Positions 41,163 to 49,195 of a DNA stretch of 64,000 nucleotides are shown one piece after another (position 1 is the stretch's first letter; each line of letters starts with the position of its first letter). This DNA is from Lacicoccus halitifaciens. GTDB lineage: Bacteria; Bacillota; Bacilli; Staphylococcales; Salinicoccaceae. The DNA lies in contig NZ_JBDZDV010000005.1 of NCBI RefSeq assembly GCF_040544485.1, forward strand, positions 62,001 to 126,000. Reading direction: 5' to 3'. Position numbers and translations under genes: made by a program. The notes under the pieces were generated by a model that saw only the letters and a program-made list of their open reading frames with translations, searched no databases and was not told where the DNA came from.

Positions 41163-42271
41163 TGACCGTGGGTGCAGGGGTGATGGGGTTATCCATCGCC
41201 AATGCGCTCGCCAAAAAGGGGTTGAAAGTTGCGGTCGTCGACCGCGACGCGCCGGGGATGCACGCTTCTTGGAAGGCCGGCGGCATGCTCGGTGCACAGA
41301 ACGAGTTTTCGAACGACAGTCCTTTATTCCGCCTGGCGAAAGCGTCGAGGAGGTACTTTGAGCCGCTCAGCACGGAACTTTTGGAGACGACGGGCATCGA
41401 TATCGAGTATATGGAGACCGGACTGATCAAGATGGCGGACTCTAAAGAATCAGAGGCAGCGCTCGACAGGCAGTTCCAATTTTTAAACGCCCATAATGAC
41501 AACGTGAAAGCATTAAGTGAAAAAGAAATCCTGAACCTCGGCAACCAGTTCATCACTCCGGGTGAACACTTTGCGATGCATATCCCGGATGACGGCCAGG
41601 TGAATGCGAACAAGTACACGAAGGCGCTGACCGCTTCAGCGCTCCATCACGGGGTGACGCGCATCAGCCGCACCGAAGTCATCGCCATCCACCGGGAAGG
41701 ACAGGATTACCGGATTAAAACTTCAACCGGGGATATCCATGCTTCAAAAGTGGCCGTCACCGCAGGCGCATGGTCGCAAAATCTGCTCGCACCCTTCCGG
41801 ATCGAGTCAAACGCGACGGGTGTCAAGGGTGAGGTCATGCTGCTGGAGCAGCCGGAAGTGAGACTTAAAGATACGCTTTTCATGACGAACGGCTTCTACA
41901 TCATACCGAAGCGGAACCACCGCTTCCTGGTCGGTGCGACCAGCAGATTTGGCGACTTCTCTTCCGGCATGACGAAGGAAGGCGAAACATGGCTGTGGAT
42001 GGAAATACTGAAGCACATGCCGAGACTGAAAAGCGCAGACGTATTGATGAAGTCATCCGGCGTCCGCCCGTATACACCAACAGAAACACCGGTCATGGAT
42101 GAAGTGGAAAACGGCCTCTTCGTCGTGAGCGGCCACTACCGCAACGGCATACTGCTCTCCCCCGCCACCGGGATATTGATGTCGGAATGGATCGAGACCG
42201 GCAGGCGCCCTGCCATATTAAACGATTTCACTATTGAAAGGATGAGGAAAAATGCAATGCATCATCAATGA
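41138..42271 (+). CDS. thiO: glycine oxidase ThiO
   Basis: 377 residues, FAD-dependent DAO family: VVTVGAGVMGLSIANALAKKG (Rossmann, about 7-27), SWKAGGMLGAQ, TAGAWSQNLL and the C-terminal GHYRNGILLSPATG. It oxidises glycine to iminoacetate for thiazole synthesis by ThiG. The ATG at 41138 overlaps tenI; the AAAGGG site is very close to it, so translation is probably coupled and the exact start is less sure. Overlaps thiS by 20 nt. Confidence 0.9.
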   Translation: MGIIKFDVVTVGAGVMGLSIANALAKKGLKVAVVDRDAPGMHASWKAGGMLGAQNEFSNDSPLFRLAKASRRYFEPLSTELLETTGIDIEYMETGLIKMADSKESEAALDRQFQFLNAHNDNVKALSEKEILNLGNQFITPGEHFAMHIPDDGQVNANKYTKALTASALHHGVTRISRTEVIAIHREGQDYRIKTSTGDIHASKVAVTAGAWSQNLLAPFRIESNATGVKGEVMLLEQPEVRLKDTLFMTNGFYIIPKRNHRFLVGATSRFGDFSSGMTKEGETWLWMEILKHMPRLKSADVLMKSSGVRPYTPTETPVMDEVENGLFVVSGHYRNGILLSPATGILMSEWIETGRRPAILNDFTIERMRKNAMHHQ

Positions 42272-42452
42272 TGAAACATTCACGTTTGACGAGGAACTCA
42301 CCGTCTCACAGCTGCTTGAGCAGATGGAGATCGACCCGGACCGCATCGTCGTGGAACATAACGGAACATTAATCAAAAAAGAGGCATTCGACAGCCATGT
42401 CGTCAGAAGTGACGACAGGCTTGAATTGCTGGAATTTGTAGGAGGCGGATAA
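42252..42452 (+). CDS. thiS: sulfur carrier protein ThiS
   Basis: 66 residues, ubiquitin-like, ending in FVGGG with the diglycine tail that is adenylated by ThiF and carries sulfur as a thiocarboxylate to ThiG. GAGGA precedes the ATG. Between thiO and thiG. Confidence 0.95.
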   Translation: MQCIINDETFTFDEELTVSQLLEQMEIDPDRIVVEHNGTLIKKEAFDSHVVRSDDRLELLEFVGGG

Positions 42453-42453
42453 A

Positions 42454-43221
42454 ATGCTTAAAATAGGAGAATTCGAATTCAACTCAAGGCTGTTCCTCGG
42501 TACAGGGAAGTTTTCGGATGAGGAAACGCAGACAAAAGCGATTGAGGCATCAAAGACGGAAGTGCTCACCTTCGCGGTGAGGCGCATGAATTTATATGAT
42601 AAAGACCTGCCGAACCCGCTCGCAAACATCGATCTGAAAAATTTCACCACCTTCCCGAACACTGCAGGCGCAAAGACCGTCGAAGAGACGGTGCGCATCG
42701 CAGAGATCGCAAACCATGCCGGCGTATGTGACATGATTAAAGTGGAAGTGATCGGCGACGACAAGACACTCCTCCCCGACCCGATCGCGACATATGAAGC
42801 GTGCGAGATTCTGCTTGATAAGGGCTACACGGTCTGCCCTTACATCTCGAACGACGTCGTGCTCGCAAGAAGGCTCGAAGAACTCGGCGTCCATGCCGTC
42901 ATGCCCCTTGCTTCCCCGATTGGGACCGGGCGCGGCATCAACAACCCGCTCAATTTAAGGTATATCATCGAGCAGGCCAACATCCCCGTCATCGTCGATG
43001 CAGGAATCGGCTCGCCGAAAGATGCATGTTACGCCATGGAACTCGGTGCAGATGCCATCCTTCTGAACACCGCCGTCTCGGGCGCAGAAGATCCGGTCAA
43101 GATGGCAAAAGCGATGAAGCTCGGCATTGAAGCGGGCATGCTCAGCCAGGAAGCCGGCCGCATACCGGTGAGGTACACCGCCCAGGCATCGAGTCCGGCC
43201 GAAGGACTCGGATTCCTGTGA
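42454..43221 (+). CDS. thiG: thiazole synthase ThiG
   Basis: 255 residues of the ThiG barrel: FNSRLFLGTGKF, TFAVRRMNL, LPNTAGA-like TTFPNTAGAKTVEE, MPLASPIGTGRGINNP and VIVDAGIGSPKDA are all canonical. The catalytic Lys is in IKVEVI. Makes the thiazole phosphate from ThiS thiocarboxylate, iminoacetate and deoxyxylulose phosphate. Starts 1 nt after thiS with GGAGG in the end of that gene. Confidence 0.96.
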   Translation: MLKIGEFEFNSRLFLGTGKFSDEETQTKAIEASKTEVLTFAVRRMNLYDKDLPNPLANIDLKNFTTFPNTAGAKTVEETVRIAEIANHAGVCDMIKVEVIGDDKTLLPDPIATYEACEILLDKGYTVCPYISNDVVLARRLEELGVHAVMPLASPIGTGRGINNPLNLRYIIEQANIPVIVDAGIGSPKDACYAMELGADAILLNTAVSGAEDPVKMAKAMKLGIEAGMLSQEAGRIPVRYTAQASSPAEGLGFL

Positions 43222-44228
43222 TGGAGAGGTACGACAGGCAGGTCAGGTTTGCCGGTTTCGGCGAGTCCGGCCAGGAAAAACTAAGCAATACCGCCATCAT
43301 GGTGATGGGCGCCGGCGCCCTCGGCACCCATGCAGCCGAACTCCTCACGCGGATGGGTGCCGGCAAACTAATTGTGATTGACATGGACATCGTCGAGCTG
43401 ACCAACCTGCACCGCCAGACCTTATACACCGAAGAAGATGTCCGGCTGATGAAGCCGAAAGTCGAAGCTTTGAAGGAAAAGCTCCAGCAAATCAACAATG
43501 ATGTTGAAATAAAGACCCTCAACACAGAGCTAAACTCTCAAAATATAGTCGGCATCCTGCAGGAACATCAGCCCGACATCGTCATCGATGCCATGGACCA
43601 TTTTGAAATAAGGTTCCTGGTCAATGAAGCATGCCATAAGCTCGACATCCCGTGGGTATATGGCGCAGCCGTTGGAAGCAAAGGCAGCGTCTACGCGATA
43701 GATTACGAAGGCCCCTGCCTGAAATGCCTGATGGCCACCATGCCCGCAACGGGGGAAAGCTGTGAGATCAACGGCGTCCTGCCGCCCGTCACCACACAGA
43801 CGGCGGGCCTCGAAGTCTCAGAAGTCATCCGCTTTTTATCCGGCGAGGGCTTCTCCAGGAAACTCATCACCGTCGACACATTCGGCATGAATTATAAGAC
43901 AATGAACATCAATGCATTAAAAGACGACGACTGCATCGTCTGCGGCCAGCACAAGTACGAACATCTGGAGAAGGAAACCTTCAGACCCGTCCAGTCCAAC
44001 TGCGGCCGCGTGTTCACGCTGAGGTTTGATGACTCCATATTCAATGCAGAAATGAACGGTGAAGTCATCAAAGAGAACCGCTTCGTCAAGTTCATCAACT
44101 ATGACGGCTACGAGATGACCCTGTTCAATGACGGCCGGATGAATGTGTACGGCTTGGACGGCATGGAAGAAGCGGAAGCGTTGTACAGGGAAATTACAGA
44201 AGGCTTACCGGTGAACCAGCATCAATGA
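43221..44228 (+). CDS. thiF: ThiF/MoeB family adenylyltransferase
   Basis: 335 residues. Opens with YDRQVRFAGFGESGQEKL, nucleotide-binding GAGALGTHAAELL (about 31-43), DMDIVELTNLHRQ, and zinc cysteines in CLKC and CIVC. It activates ThiS by adenylation. It is longer than minimal ThiF (about 240), the extra C-terminal segment (about 255-335) resembling that of MoeB-like forms without a clear rhodanese domain. The start overlaps the thiG stop as TGATG. Last gene of the operon. Confidence 0.88.
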   Translation: MERYDRQVRFAGFGESGQEKLSNTAIMVMGAGALGTHAAELLTRMGAGKLIVIDMDIVELTNLHRQTLYTEEDVRLMKPKVEALKEKLQQINNDVEIKTLNTELNSQNIVGILQEHQPDIVIDAMDHFEIRFLVNEACHKLDIPWVYGAAVGSKGSVYAIDYEGPCLKCLMATMPATGESCEINGVLPPVTTQTAGLEVSEVIRFLSGEGFSRKLITVDTFGMNYKTMNINALKDDDCIVCGQHKYEHLEKETFRPVQSNCGRVFTLRFDDSIFNAEMNGEVIKENRFVKFINYDGYEMTLFNDGRMNVYGLDGMEEAEALYREITEGLPVNQHQ

Positions 44229-44232
44229 CTTT

Positions 44233-44270
44233 GCCCCCTATTCCAATTGGAATGGGGGTCTTTCTTTTTA
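44233..44270 (+). terminator. terminator of the thi operon
   Basis: Stem CCCC.ATTCC / GGAAT.GGGG with AATT loop, followed by TCTTTCTTTTT. Confidence 0.8.
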
Positions 44271-44291
44271 CATAGCCAAGAAAAGCAAACA

Positions 44292-44321
44292 CAAAAAAAC
44301 TGCACCTTAACGGGTGCAGTT
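44292..44321 (-). terminator. terminator downstream of the tRNA gene
   Basis: Stem AACTGCACC / GGGTGCAGTT followed on the minus strand by TTTTTTTGTG. Confidence 0.75.
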
Positions 44322-44369
44322 GCGGTTGATCTATGTATGAAGCTGTCTCTACTATTAAAAGCAAGTCAA

Positions 44370-44442
44370 CGGCCCCGGCAGGAATCGAACCTGCGGCACA
44401 TGGTTTAGGAAACCATTGCTCTATCCCCTGAGCTACGGGGCC
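44370..44442 (-). tRNA. tRNA-Arg(CCU)
   Basis: The minus strand folds into a full cloverleaf: acceptor GGCCCCG / CGGGGCC with discriminator G, D-arm GCTC..GAGC, anticodon stem ATGGT / ACCAT with loop TTCCTAA (anticodon CCT), and T-arm GCAGG TTCGAAT CCTGC. CCA is not encoded. Confidence 0.95.
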
Positions 44443-44526
44443 ATATTTTTAGTCTGATAATCAGTCACTTCTTAATTATAACACTTGGAGAATTTTATTG
44501 CATCAACTTTTATAAGATTTTTGCAT

Positions 44527-44577
44527 TAAAAAAGACGGACGATCACCTTAACACACGAATGGCAAATCGCCGGTCTT
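44527..44577 (-). terminator. terminator of the CBS protein gene
   Basis: Imperfect 12-bp stem AAGACCGGCGAT / ATCGTCCGTCTT followed on the minus strand by TTTTTAATG. Confidence 0.65.
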
Positions 44578-44603
44578 CGTTATGCCGATCAATTTTCTGC
44601 TGC

Positions 44604-44984
44604 TTAGAATGTTTCCTGGTCTTCATCTACCGTCACGTCGCTGAGGACGAGCATGCCGACGACCCTGCCCTCTTCCACGATCGGCAGGCAGCGCAGCCGG
44701 TTTTTTACCATGATATCCGCTGCATCTTCAACACTCATAATTGGAGTGCCCATCAGGGGCGCATCGGATGCCATGATCAAATCTATCGGCGTATCCATAG
44801 GGAAATGTGAAGCAATCCCGCGGATGACAATATCCCTGTCTGTAATCATACCTTTTAGTTCACCATCTCCAAGTACAGGTATGGAGCCTAAATCAAATTC
44901 CTTCATCATCGATGCCACTGTCTCAATTGTCATTTCAGGCCCGCATGTCTCGACTTCAGTCCTCATGATGTCTCTGACTTCCAT
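44604..44984 (-). CDS. CBS-domain pair protein
   Basis: 126 residues made of two CBS domains (about 1-60 and 68-122) with the repeated pattern of IPVLGDGELKGMITDRDIV and LPIVEEGRVVGMLVLSDV. Stand-alone CBS pairs bind adenine nucleotides (AMP, ATP, c-di-AMP) and regulate partner proteins; no partner is adjacent. Similar to the YhcV/YlbB stress-related group. Start at 44984 with AAAGGAGG 8 nt upstream. Confidence 0.88.
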   Translation of the reverse strand: MEVRDIMRTEVETCGPEMTIETVASMMKEFDLGSIPVLGDGELKGMITDRDIVIRGIASHFPMDTPIDLIMASDAPLMGTPIMSVEDAADIMVKNRLRCLPIVEEGRVVGMLVLSDVTVDEDQETF

Positions 44985-45036
44985 CAATCATGCCTCCTTT
45001 AAAAAAGTTTGTTTTATATATCTTTTTACCACGTAC

Positions 45037-45105
45037 AAGGAGGAATTAATCGTATTGGGTTGGGAAATAAAGATAGCAAGTGCGTTGGAGAAGCTGGTTA
45101 AATAA
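45037..45105 (+). other. possible small amphipathic peptide ORF with strong ribosome binding site
   Basis: AAGGAGG at 45037-45043 is followed 11 nt later by TTG and a 16-codon frame (LGWEIKIASALEKLVK) with an amphipathic pattern. A second frame from GTG at 45080 starts RWRSWLNKLLKGIIESIYQ, also amphipathic, as in phenol-soluble-modulin-like peptides, but has no ribosome binding site. The only in-frame starts are non-ATG. In the 359-bp gap beside sRNA copy C. Function not known; it may be a decayed gene. Confidence 0.25.
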
Positions 45106-45175
45106 ATTGTTAAAAGGTATTATAGAGTCAATTTATCAAGTGCATAGTCTACTTTTAACACCAAAATTAATGTGC

Positions 45176-45253
45176 TATTATGTAAGTATCAAACTAAAGT
45201 GCTCAACATGGAACACCAAACCCCCTATCTATGGCAGTAGATTGGGGGCTTTA
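45176..45253 (+). ncRNA. small RNA-like repeated element, copy C
   Basis: Plus strand: -10 TATTAT (45176-45181), the blocks AAGTATCAAA, CAACATGG and CACCAAACCCCC in the same order and spacing as copies A and B, and a hairpin CCCC.ATCTA / TAGAT.GGGG ending in CTTTAATG. It is on the opposite strand to A and B. No coding frame with a ribosome binding site inside. Confidence 0.45.
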
Positions 45254-45346
45254 ATGTATGAGATAATTAAATGATTGTTATTATAGTAGAACTTCAACCT
45301 CACTATAGGTTAAGTTAATTGCAAGGCCACACATTCTATCTATTTC

Positions 45347-47086
45347 TTAAGTTAACTTGCTTTTATTTTTAGCAGTCACCAGTTGCCCGCCCCCATTATC
45401 TAAGAATTCAATCATACCTTCTGTTGCTCTATATGCCAAGGCGCCAACTGTTCCAGTCGGATTATAACCACCATTATGAGCGAATGCAGATGCTCCAATA
45501 ACAAATAAGTTATCATGATCCCACATTTGAAGGTATGAATTCACTGCTGAAGTTTCTGGATCATCTCCTATGATGACTCCTCCTGTATTATGAGTAGATT
45601 GGTATGGTTCTACATCGAAATTACCCAACTCCTTATTAACTGAAATATCCTGTCCACCCATCTCTTCAAGTATATTTTCTATTCTTTCAGCTAAAAAAGT
45701 TGCTAGATTCCTATCTTGTTCATGAAAATCAAATGTCATCCTCAGTAATGGGTTACCAAATTCGTCGGTATATGTTGGATCTAAATCCAAGTAATTATAC
45801 CTGTTTGGTAATGAGGCGCCTTGAGTACCCACTGATAACATACGATAAAAATTATATATAGATTGCTCTTTAAATTCTCTTCCAAATCCTGGAGTCCCGC
45901 TAGGTACAGGATTGGAACTTATAGGTGTACGTCCACCCTGCCTAAGCGAAATCCATCCACCATGTAGGAAATCTAAATCACTGTGATCAAAGTTATCTCC
46001 ATTGAAATCATCAATGGCCATCCCCAATGCACCTGCCCCCATGTGCATATTATATTGTTTATCAAAAAATGCTCGCCCGCTAAATTCAACTTGGTAGCAA
46101 TAGTTCTTACCAATTACACCTGTTTCTTCCTCAGGATCATAAGGCTGACCTAAACCTGATTGAAGCAACAGACGAACATTATTAAGTACATAGCTCGTTA
46201 AAGCCACTGTTTCTGCTGGCTGCTCATACTCTCTCCCAGTATTTAAATCTACGTATCGAACACCCGTAACTTCTCCATCTTCATGAATAATTTCTGTTAC
46301 ATTGGCTGAGGTTCTCAATTCATAATTACCTGTTTCTTCTGCAGTAGGGATTACAGTATTGATTGGATCTGATTTAGCTCCAAAATCACATCCATACCTG
46401 GAACAAAAAGAGCAGAACTGACATTGATTGATTGTTTGTCCATCTGGATTAGTATATTGCTCTGATAAATTCGCTGAAGGAGCCATAAATGGCTGGTAGC
46501 CCATTTCTTCTGTAGTATCTCTAAATAACCTTAGAGCCGCAGTATCTTTCATTGGGGGAGTCGGATATGGGTTGGAGCGAGGTCCACCGAATGGGTTTTC
46601 TTCACCGGAAATGCCTGCAGTTTTTTCAAACTTATCATAATAAGGTTCTAACTCATCATATGTAATTCCCCAATCTTGCAAAGTCATATCTTCAGGAATC
46701 TTCTCTTCCCCGTATCGATCAATTGTCTGCGATCTAATTTCAAAATCGTAAGGTAAAAATCTCCATGTGACTCCACTCCAGTGGACCCCTGCCCCTCCGA
46801 GACCAGTCCCTAAATGAAAAGCACCGTATTCTCTCATTGGCAAAGCGGTCATATCCGGATTATTCCTGAAGGTCAACGTTTCTTTGGATAGATTTTGCAA
46901 TAAATCATACCTTGAATCGAATCGCAGTTCATCTTTTGTCTGAAGAAAATCTTCTTGCTTTTGATGCCTCCCTCTTTCAAGTCCCACTACGTTATAGCCA
47001 GCTTTTGCTAATTCTGAAGCGACTATTCCACCGGTCCATCCTACACCAACAGTCACTACATCCACTTTATCTAAAACTTCTACCAT
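45347..47086 (-). CDS. GMC-family oxidoreductase (gluconate/glucose dehydrogenase large subunit type)
   Basis: 579 residues, FAD-binding GMC fold: VDVVTVGVGWTGGIVASELA (about 9-28), GTGLGGAGVHWSGVTWRFLP (about 92-111) and the C-terminal NPTGTVGALAYRATEGM. A Cys-rich CQFCSFCSRYGC (about 222-233) resembles the iron-sulfur binding segment of FAD glucose/fructose dehydrogenases. It pairs with the small subunit encoded 34 nt upstream, whose Tat signal would export both. The third, cytochrome c, subunit of proteobacterial enzymes is absent, so electrons must go elsewhere, perhaps directly to menaquinone. Start at 47086 with AAAGGGG upstream. AT-richer than flanks. Confidence 0.85.
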   Translation of the reverse strand: MVEVLDKVDVVTVGVGWTGGIVASELAKAGYNVVGLERGRHQKQEDFLQTKDELRFDSRYDLLQNLSKETLTFRNNPDMTALPMREYGAFHLGTGLGGAGVHWSGVTWRFLPYDFEIRSQTIDRYGEEKIPEDMTLQDWGITYDELEPYYDKFEKTAGISGEENPFGGPRSNPYPTPPMKDTAALRLFRDTTEEMGYQPFMAPSANLSEQYTNPDGQTINQCQFCSFCSRYGCDFGAKSDPINTVIPTAEETGNYELRTSANVTEIIHEDGEVTGVRYVDLNTGREYEQPAETVALTSYVLNNVRLLLQSGLGQPYDPEEETGVIGKNYCYQVEFSGRAFFDKQYNMHMGAGALGMAIDDFNGDNFDHSDLDFLHGGWISLRQGGRTPISSNPVPSGTPGFGREFKEQSIYNFYRMLSVGTQGASLPNRYNYLDLDPTYTDEFGNPLLRMTFDFHEQDRNLATFLAERIENILEEMGGQDISVNKELGNFDVEPYQSTHNTGGVIIGDDPETSAVNSYLQMWDHDNLFVIGASAFAHNGGYNPTGTVGALAYRATEGMIEFLDNGGGQLVTAKNKSKLT

Positions 47087-47120
47087 GCTTAATATTTCCC
47101 CTTTCAATAGTTAATATCTA

Positions 47121-47897
47121 TTAATGTGAGTTCATATGATCCTTTAAAGCAACTTGATCCATTTCTTCGAATTCTTCTTGGTCAATCACATTATAATAGG
47201 ACATGACGCTGCCAGGATAACCCTTCATCTTCCAGCCATCCATATTTTTATTACCGCCGTATAATGGATCACAATATGCCCCTTCGAGAGTCGCTTGTTT
47301 CAATAACTGGAAGAAGCGGCTGGAAGAGACACCTTGCATTTCAATTTCTCCAGCTTCAAATGCTGCTATAATCTCTACTCTCGCGTCTTCCCCTAACTCT
47401 ACAAACGCATGATCAAATCTTTCAACACTCTCATCAATAATTCTCCGAATGCCTTGAAGAAATATCTCACCCCGGGTTAACGGCGATTGGTATCCTTGAG
47501 TGTCTTCGCCTTCTGCAAACGGCCCCTGCATATAATCTCGTGCATTACTTCCCCAATTCCCTGCAAGTTGTCTATCTATGAAGAATGGTACACCTAAAGC
47601 TATTGCACCTGGGCCGTTATCATCTTCTGGAAAAATGGTTTCTGTCGCTGCAACTAAAACATCAAAATCTTCTTGCCTGCTGAAAAACATCCTTGCTTCG
47701 GCAAAGTTATCATTACTAGAAGCATTATCTCCTCCGCTAGTATCTTCTGAAGAGCCTACTATTTCATTGTCATTACTTGCCCATCCGCTGCCTATGAAAC
47801 CTCCAATTAGTGAACCCCCGATAATTCCACCTGTTGCAGCACCTGTTGTCTTTAAGAAATCGCGACGTGAGAACTGCTTTTCTTTTTTATCAGACAT
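47121..47897 (-). CDS. gluconate 2-dehydrogenase subunit 3 family protein, Tat substrate
   Basis: 258 residues. The N-terminal SRRDFLKTTGAATGGIIGGS is a twin-arginine signal with a hydrophobic core (about 10-37), followed by a Ser/Asp/Asn-rich linker and a subunit 3 domain (DVLVAATETIFPEDDNGPGA, ending CDPLYGGNKNMDGWKMKGYPG). Such small subunits carry the catalytic GMC subunit across the membrane by hitch-hiking. First gene of the pair; GGAGGAG precedes the ATG. A cre-like site overlaps the promoter region. Confidence 0.88.
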   Translation of the reverse strand: MSDKKEKQFSRRDFLKTTGAATGGIIGGSLIGGFIGSGWASNDNEIVGSSEDTSGGDNASSNDNFAEARMFFSRQEDFDVLVAATETIFPEDDNGPGAIALGVPFFIDRQLAGNWGSNARDYMQGPFAEGEDTQGYQSPLTRGEIFLQGIRRIIDESVERFDHAFVELGEDARVEIIAAFEAGEIEMQGVSSSRFFQLLKQATLEGAYCDPLYGGNKNMDGWKMKGYPGSVMSYYNVIDQEEFEEMDQVALKDHMNSH

Positions 47898-47929
47898 GTT
47901 TCTCCTCCTTTGTTTTATTCCCCAATGTA

Positions 47930-47948
47930 TAAAAGCGCTTCCATTATA
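47930..47948 (-). promoter_or_regulatory. promoter -10 and cre-like site of the GMC operon
   Basis: TAAAAGCGCTTCCA (47930-47943) matches the cre consensus at 12 of 14 positions; on the minus strand TATAAT (47943-47948) immediately precedes it, so CcpA would sit over the transcription start. No good -35 was found. Confidence 0.45.
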
Positions 47949-48254
47949 TAAGTAAAAAAATTACAGACCTCCTCTTAATTTCCTATATATTAATAAATTA
48001 TAAAATAACACTTAGCTCAATACAATGAATATTCCGATTTTTCTATAAAATAATTTTTTGAAGTAATGTTTTAATACTCAAATCTAATGTCGACTATTTT
48101 ACTACACAATAATTACATAGAATCAAATTCTTTTTCATTCTTAAATTTTCCTGAGCGTTGATATAATTCATTCTTATATTCCTTAAGGTCTCTCGAAAAA
48201 ATGTTTTAAATTACATGAAATTTATAAAAATCATTTTTAAAAGCTTCATTCACT

Positions 48255-48283
48255 TTGAATATGTAAGCGCTTTCTTATATAAT
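48255..48283 (+). promoter_or_regulatory. promoter of the lactonase-alcohol dehydrogenase operon
   Basis: -35 TTGAAT (48255-48260), 17-bp spacer, -10 TATAAT (48278-48283), 30 bp before the GTG start. The rest of the AT-rich gap 47898-48312 shows no further features. Confidence 0.7.
48262..48275. promoter_or_regulatory. cre (CcpA) site inside the lactonase promoter
   Basis: TGTAAGCGCTTTCT fits TGWAARCGYTWWCW at all 14 positions and occupies the spacer between -35 and -10, so CcpA binding should repress. Confidence 0.75.
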
Positions 48284-48312
48284 GGAAGTATTCTTATGAA
48301 GAGGTGATGTAA

Positions 48313-49170
48313 GTGGTAAATGTGAACAAAAGCCGGATGAAGATTTACGTGTTGGACAATGGAACGCTCAGTATGGACAAGAACTTGATGATCGCAAACT
48401 CGAACCAGGCCACCATCGATAATCCCAATGCACCGAACGAGATGATTGAATTCCCGATCTACACTGTGTTCATCGATCACCCTGAAGCAAAAATTCTTTT
48501 CGATACCGCATGCAACCCTGAAAGTATGGCGAACGAAGACCACGAAGGGCGCTGGGGCCCGAATATCCAGAAAGCTTTCCCCTACTCTGCCACTGAAGAA
48601 TGTTACTTACCCAACAGGCTGGAACAGATTGGCGTCGATCCGAAAGAAGTCGACTACGTCGTCGCCTCCCACCTCCATCTCGACCACGCGGGATGTCTTG
48701 AATATTTCACGAACGCACTGGTGATTGTACATGATGATGAATTGAATGGCACGATGCAGATGTATGCCAGGAACCAGAAGGAAGGCGCCTATATATGGGC
48801 GGACATCGATGCCTGGATTAAGAATGAGTTGAGCTGGCGCACGATCAAGCCGTATGAGGACGACCTTGAACTGGTTGAGGGTGTCAGGGTTCTGAACTTC
48901 GGCAGTGGACATGTCTGGGGCATGATCGGGCTTGAAATAAAATCAGAGGAACTTGGCACGCTCATCCTTGCATCTGACGCCATTTATACAAAAGACAGCA
49001 TGGAACCGACCTTGAAACCGCCGGGCATCATCTATGACTCCATCGGCTGGGCACGCTCCGTCGAGAAGATCAAGAAGATGGCAAAAGAGAAGAATGCGGA
49101 TATATGGTTTGGCCATGACGGCGAACAGTTCGAAGGGTTCCGGAAATCCACCGAAGGCTATTACGAATAA
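48313..49170 (+). CDS. metallo-beta-lactamase fold hydrolase, N-acyl homoserine lactonase family
   Basis: 285 residues. The zinc motif SHLHLDHAG (HxHxDH, about 117-125), a later Asp in ILASDAIY and His in WFGHD complete the dinuclear site; the N-terminal KIYVLDNGTL is typical of the AhlD/AttM lactonases. It opens a lactone ring, though a Gram-positive metabolic role (sugar or other lactone) is as likely as quorum quenching. GTG start with GAGGTG 6 nt upstream. In an operon with the alcohol dehydrogenase 25 nt downstream, under a CcpA-controlled promoter, suggesting a carbon-source pathway. Confidence 0.83.
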   Translation: MVNVNKSRMKIYVLDNGTLSMDKNLMIANSNQATIDNPNAPNEMIEFPIYTVFIDHPEAKILFDTACNPESMANEDHEGRWGPNIQKAFPYSATEECYLPNRLEQIGVDPKEVDYVVASHLHLDHAGCLEYFTNALVIVHDDELNGTMQMYARNQKEGAYIWADIDAWIKNELSWRTIKPYEDDLELVEGVRVLNFGSGHVWGMIGLEIKSEELGTLILASDAIYTKDSMEPTLKPPGIIYDSIGWARSVEKIKKMAKEKNADIWFGHDGEQFEGFRKSTEGYYE

Positions 49171-49195
49171 ACTTCACATTCACTAGGAGGCAATT

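Noticed and set aside
48313..49170. Dedicated quorum-quenching enzyme
   Set aside because: The fold fits acyl homoserine lactonases, but the cre-controlled operon with an alcohol dehydrogenase favours carbon metabolism; specificity cannot be read.
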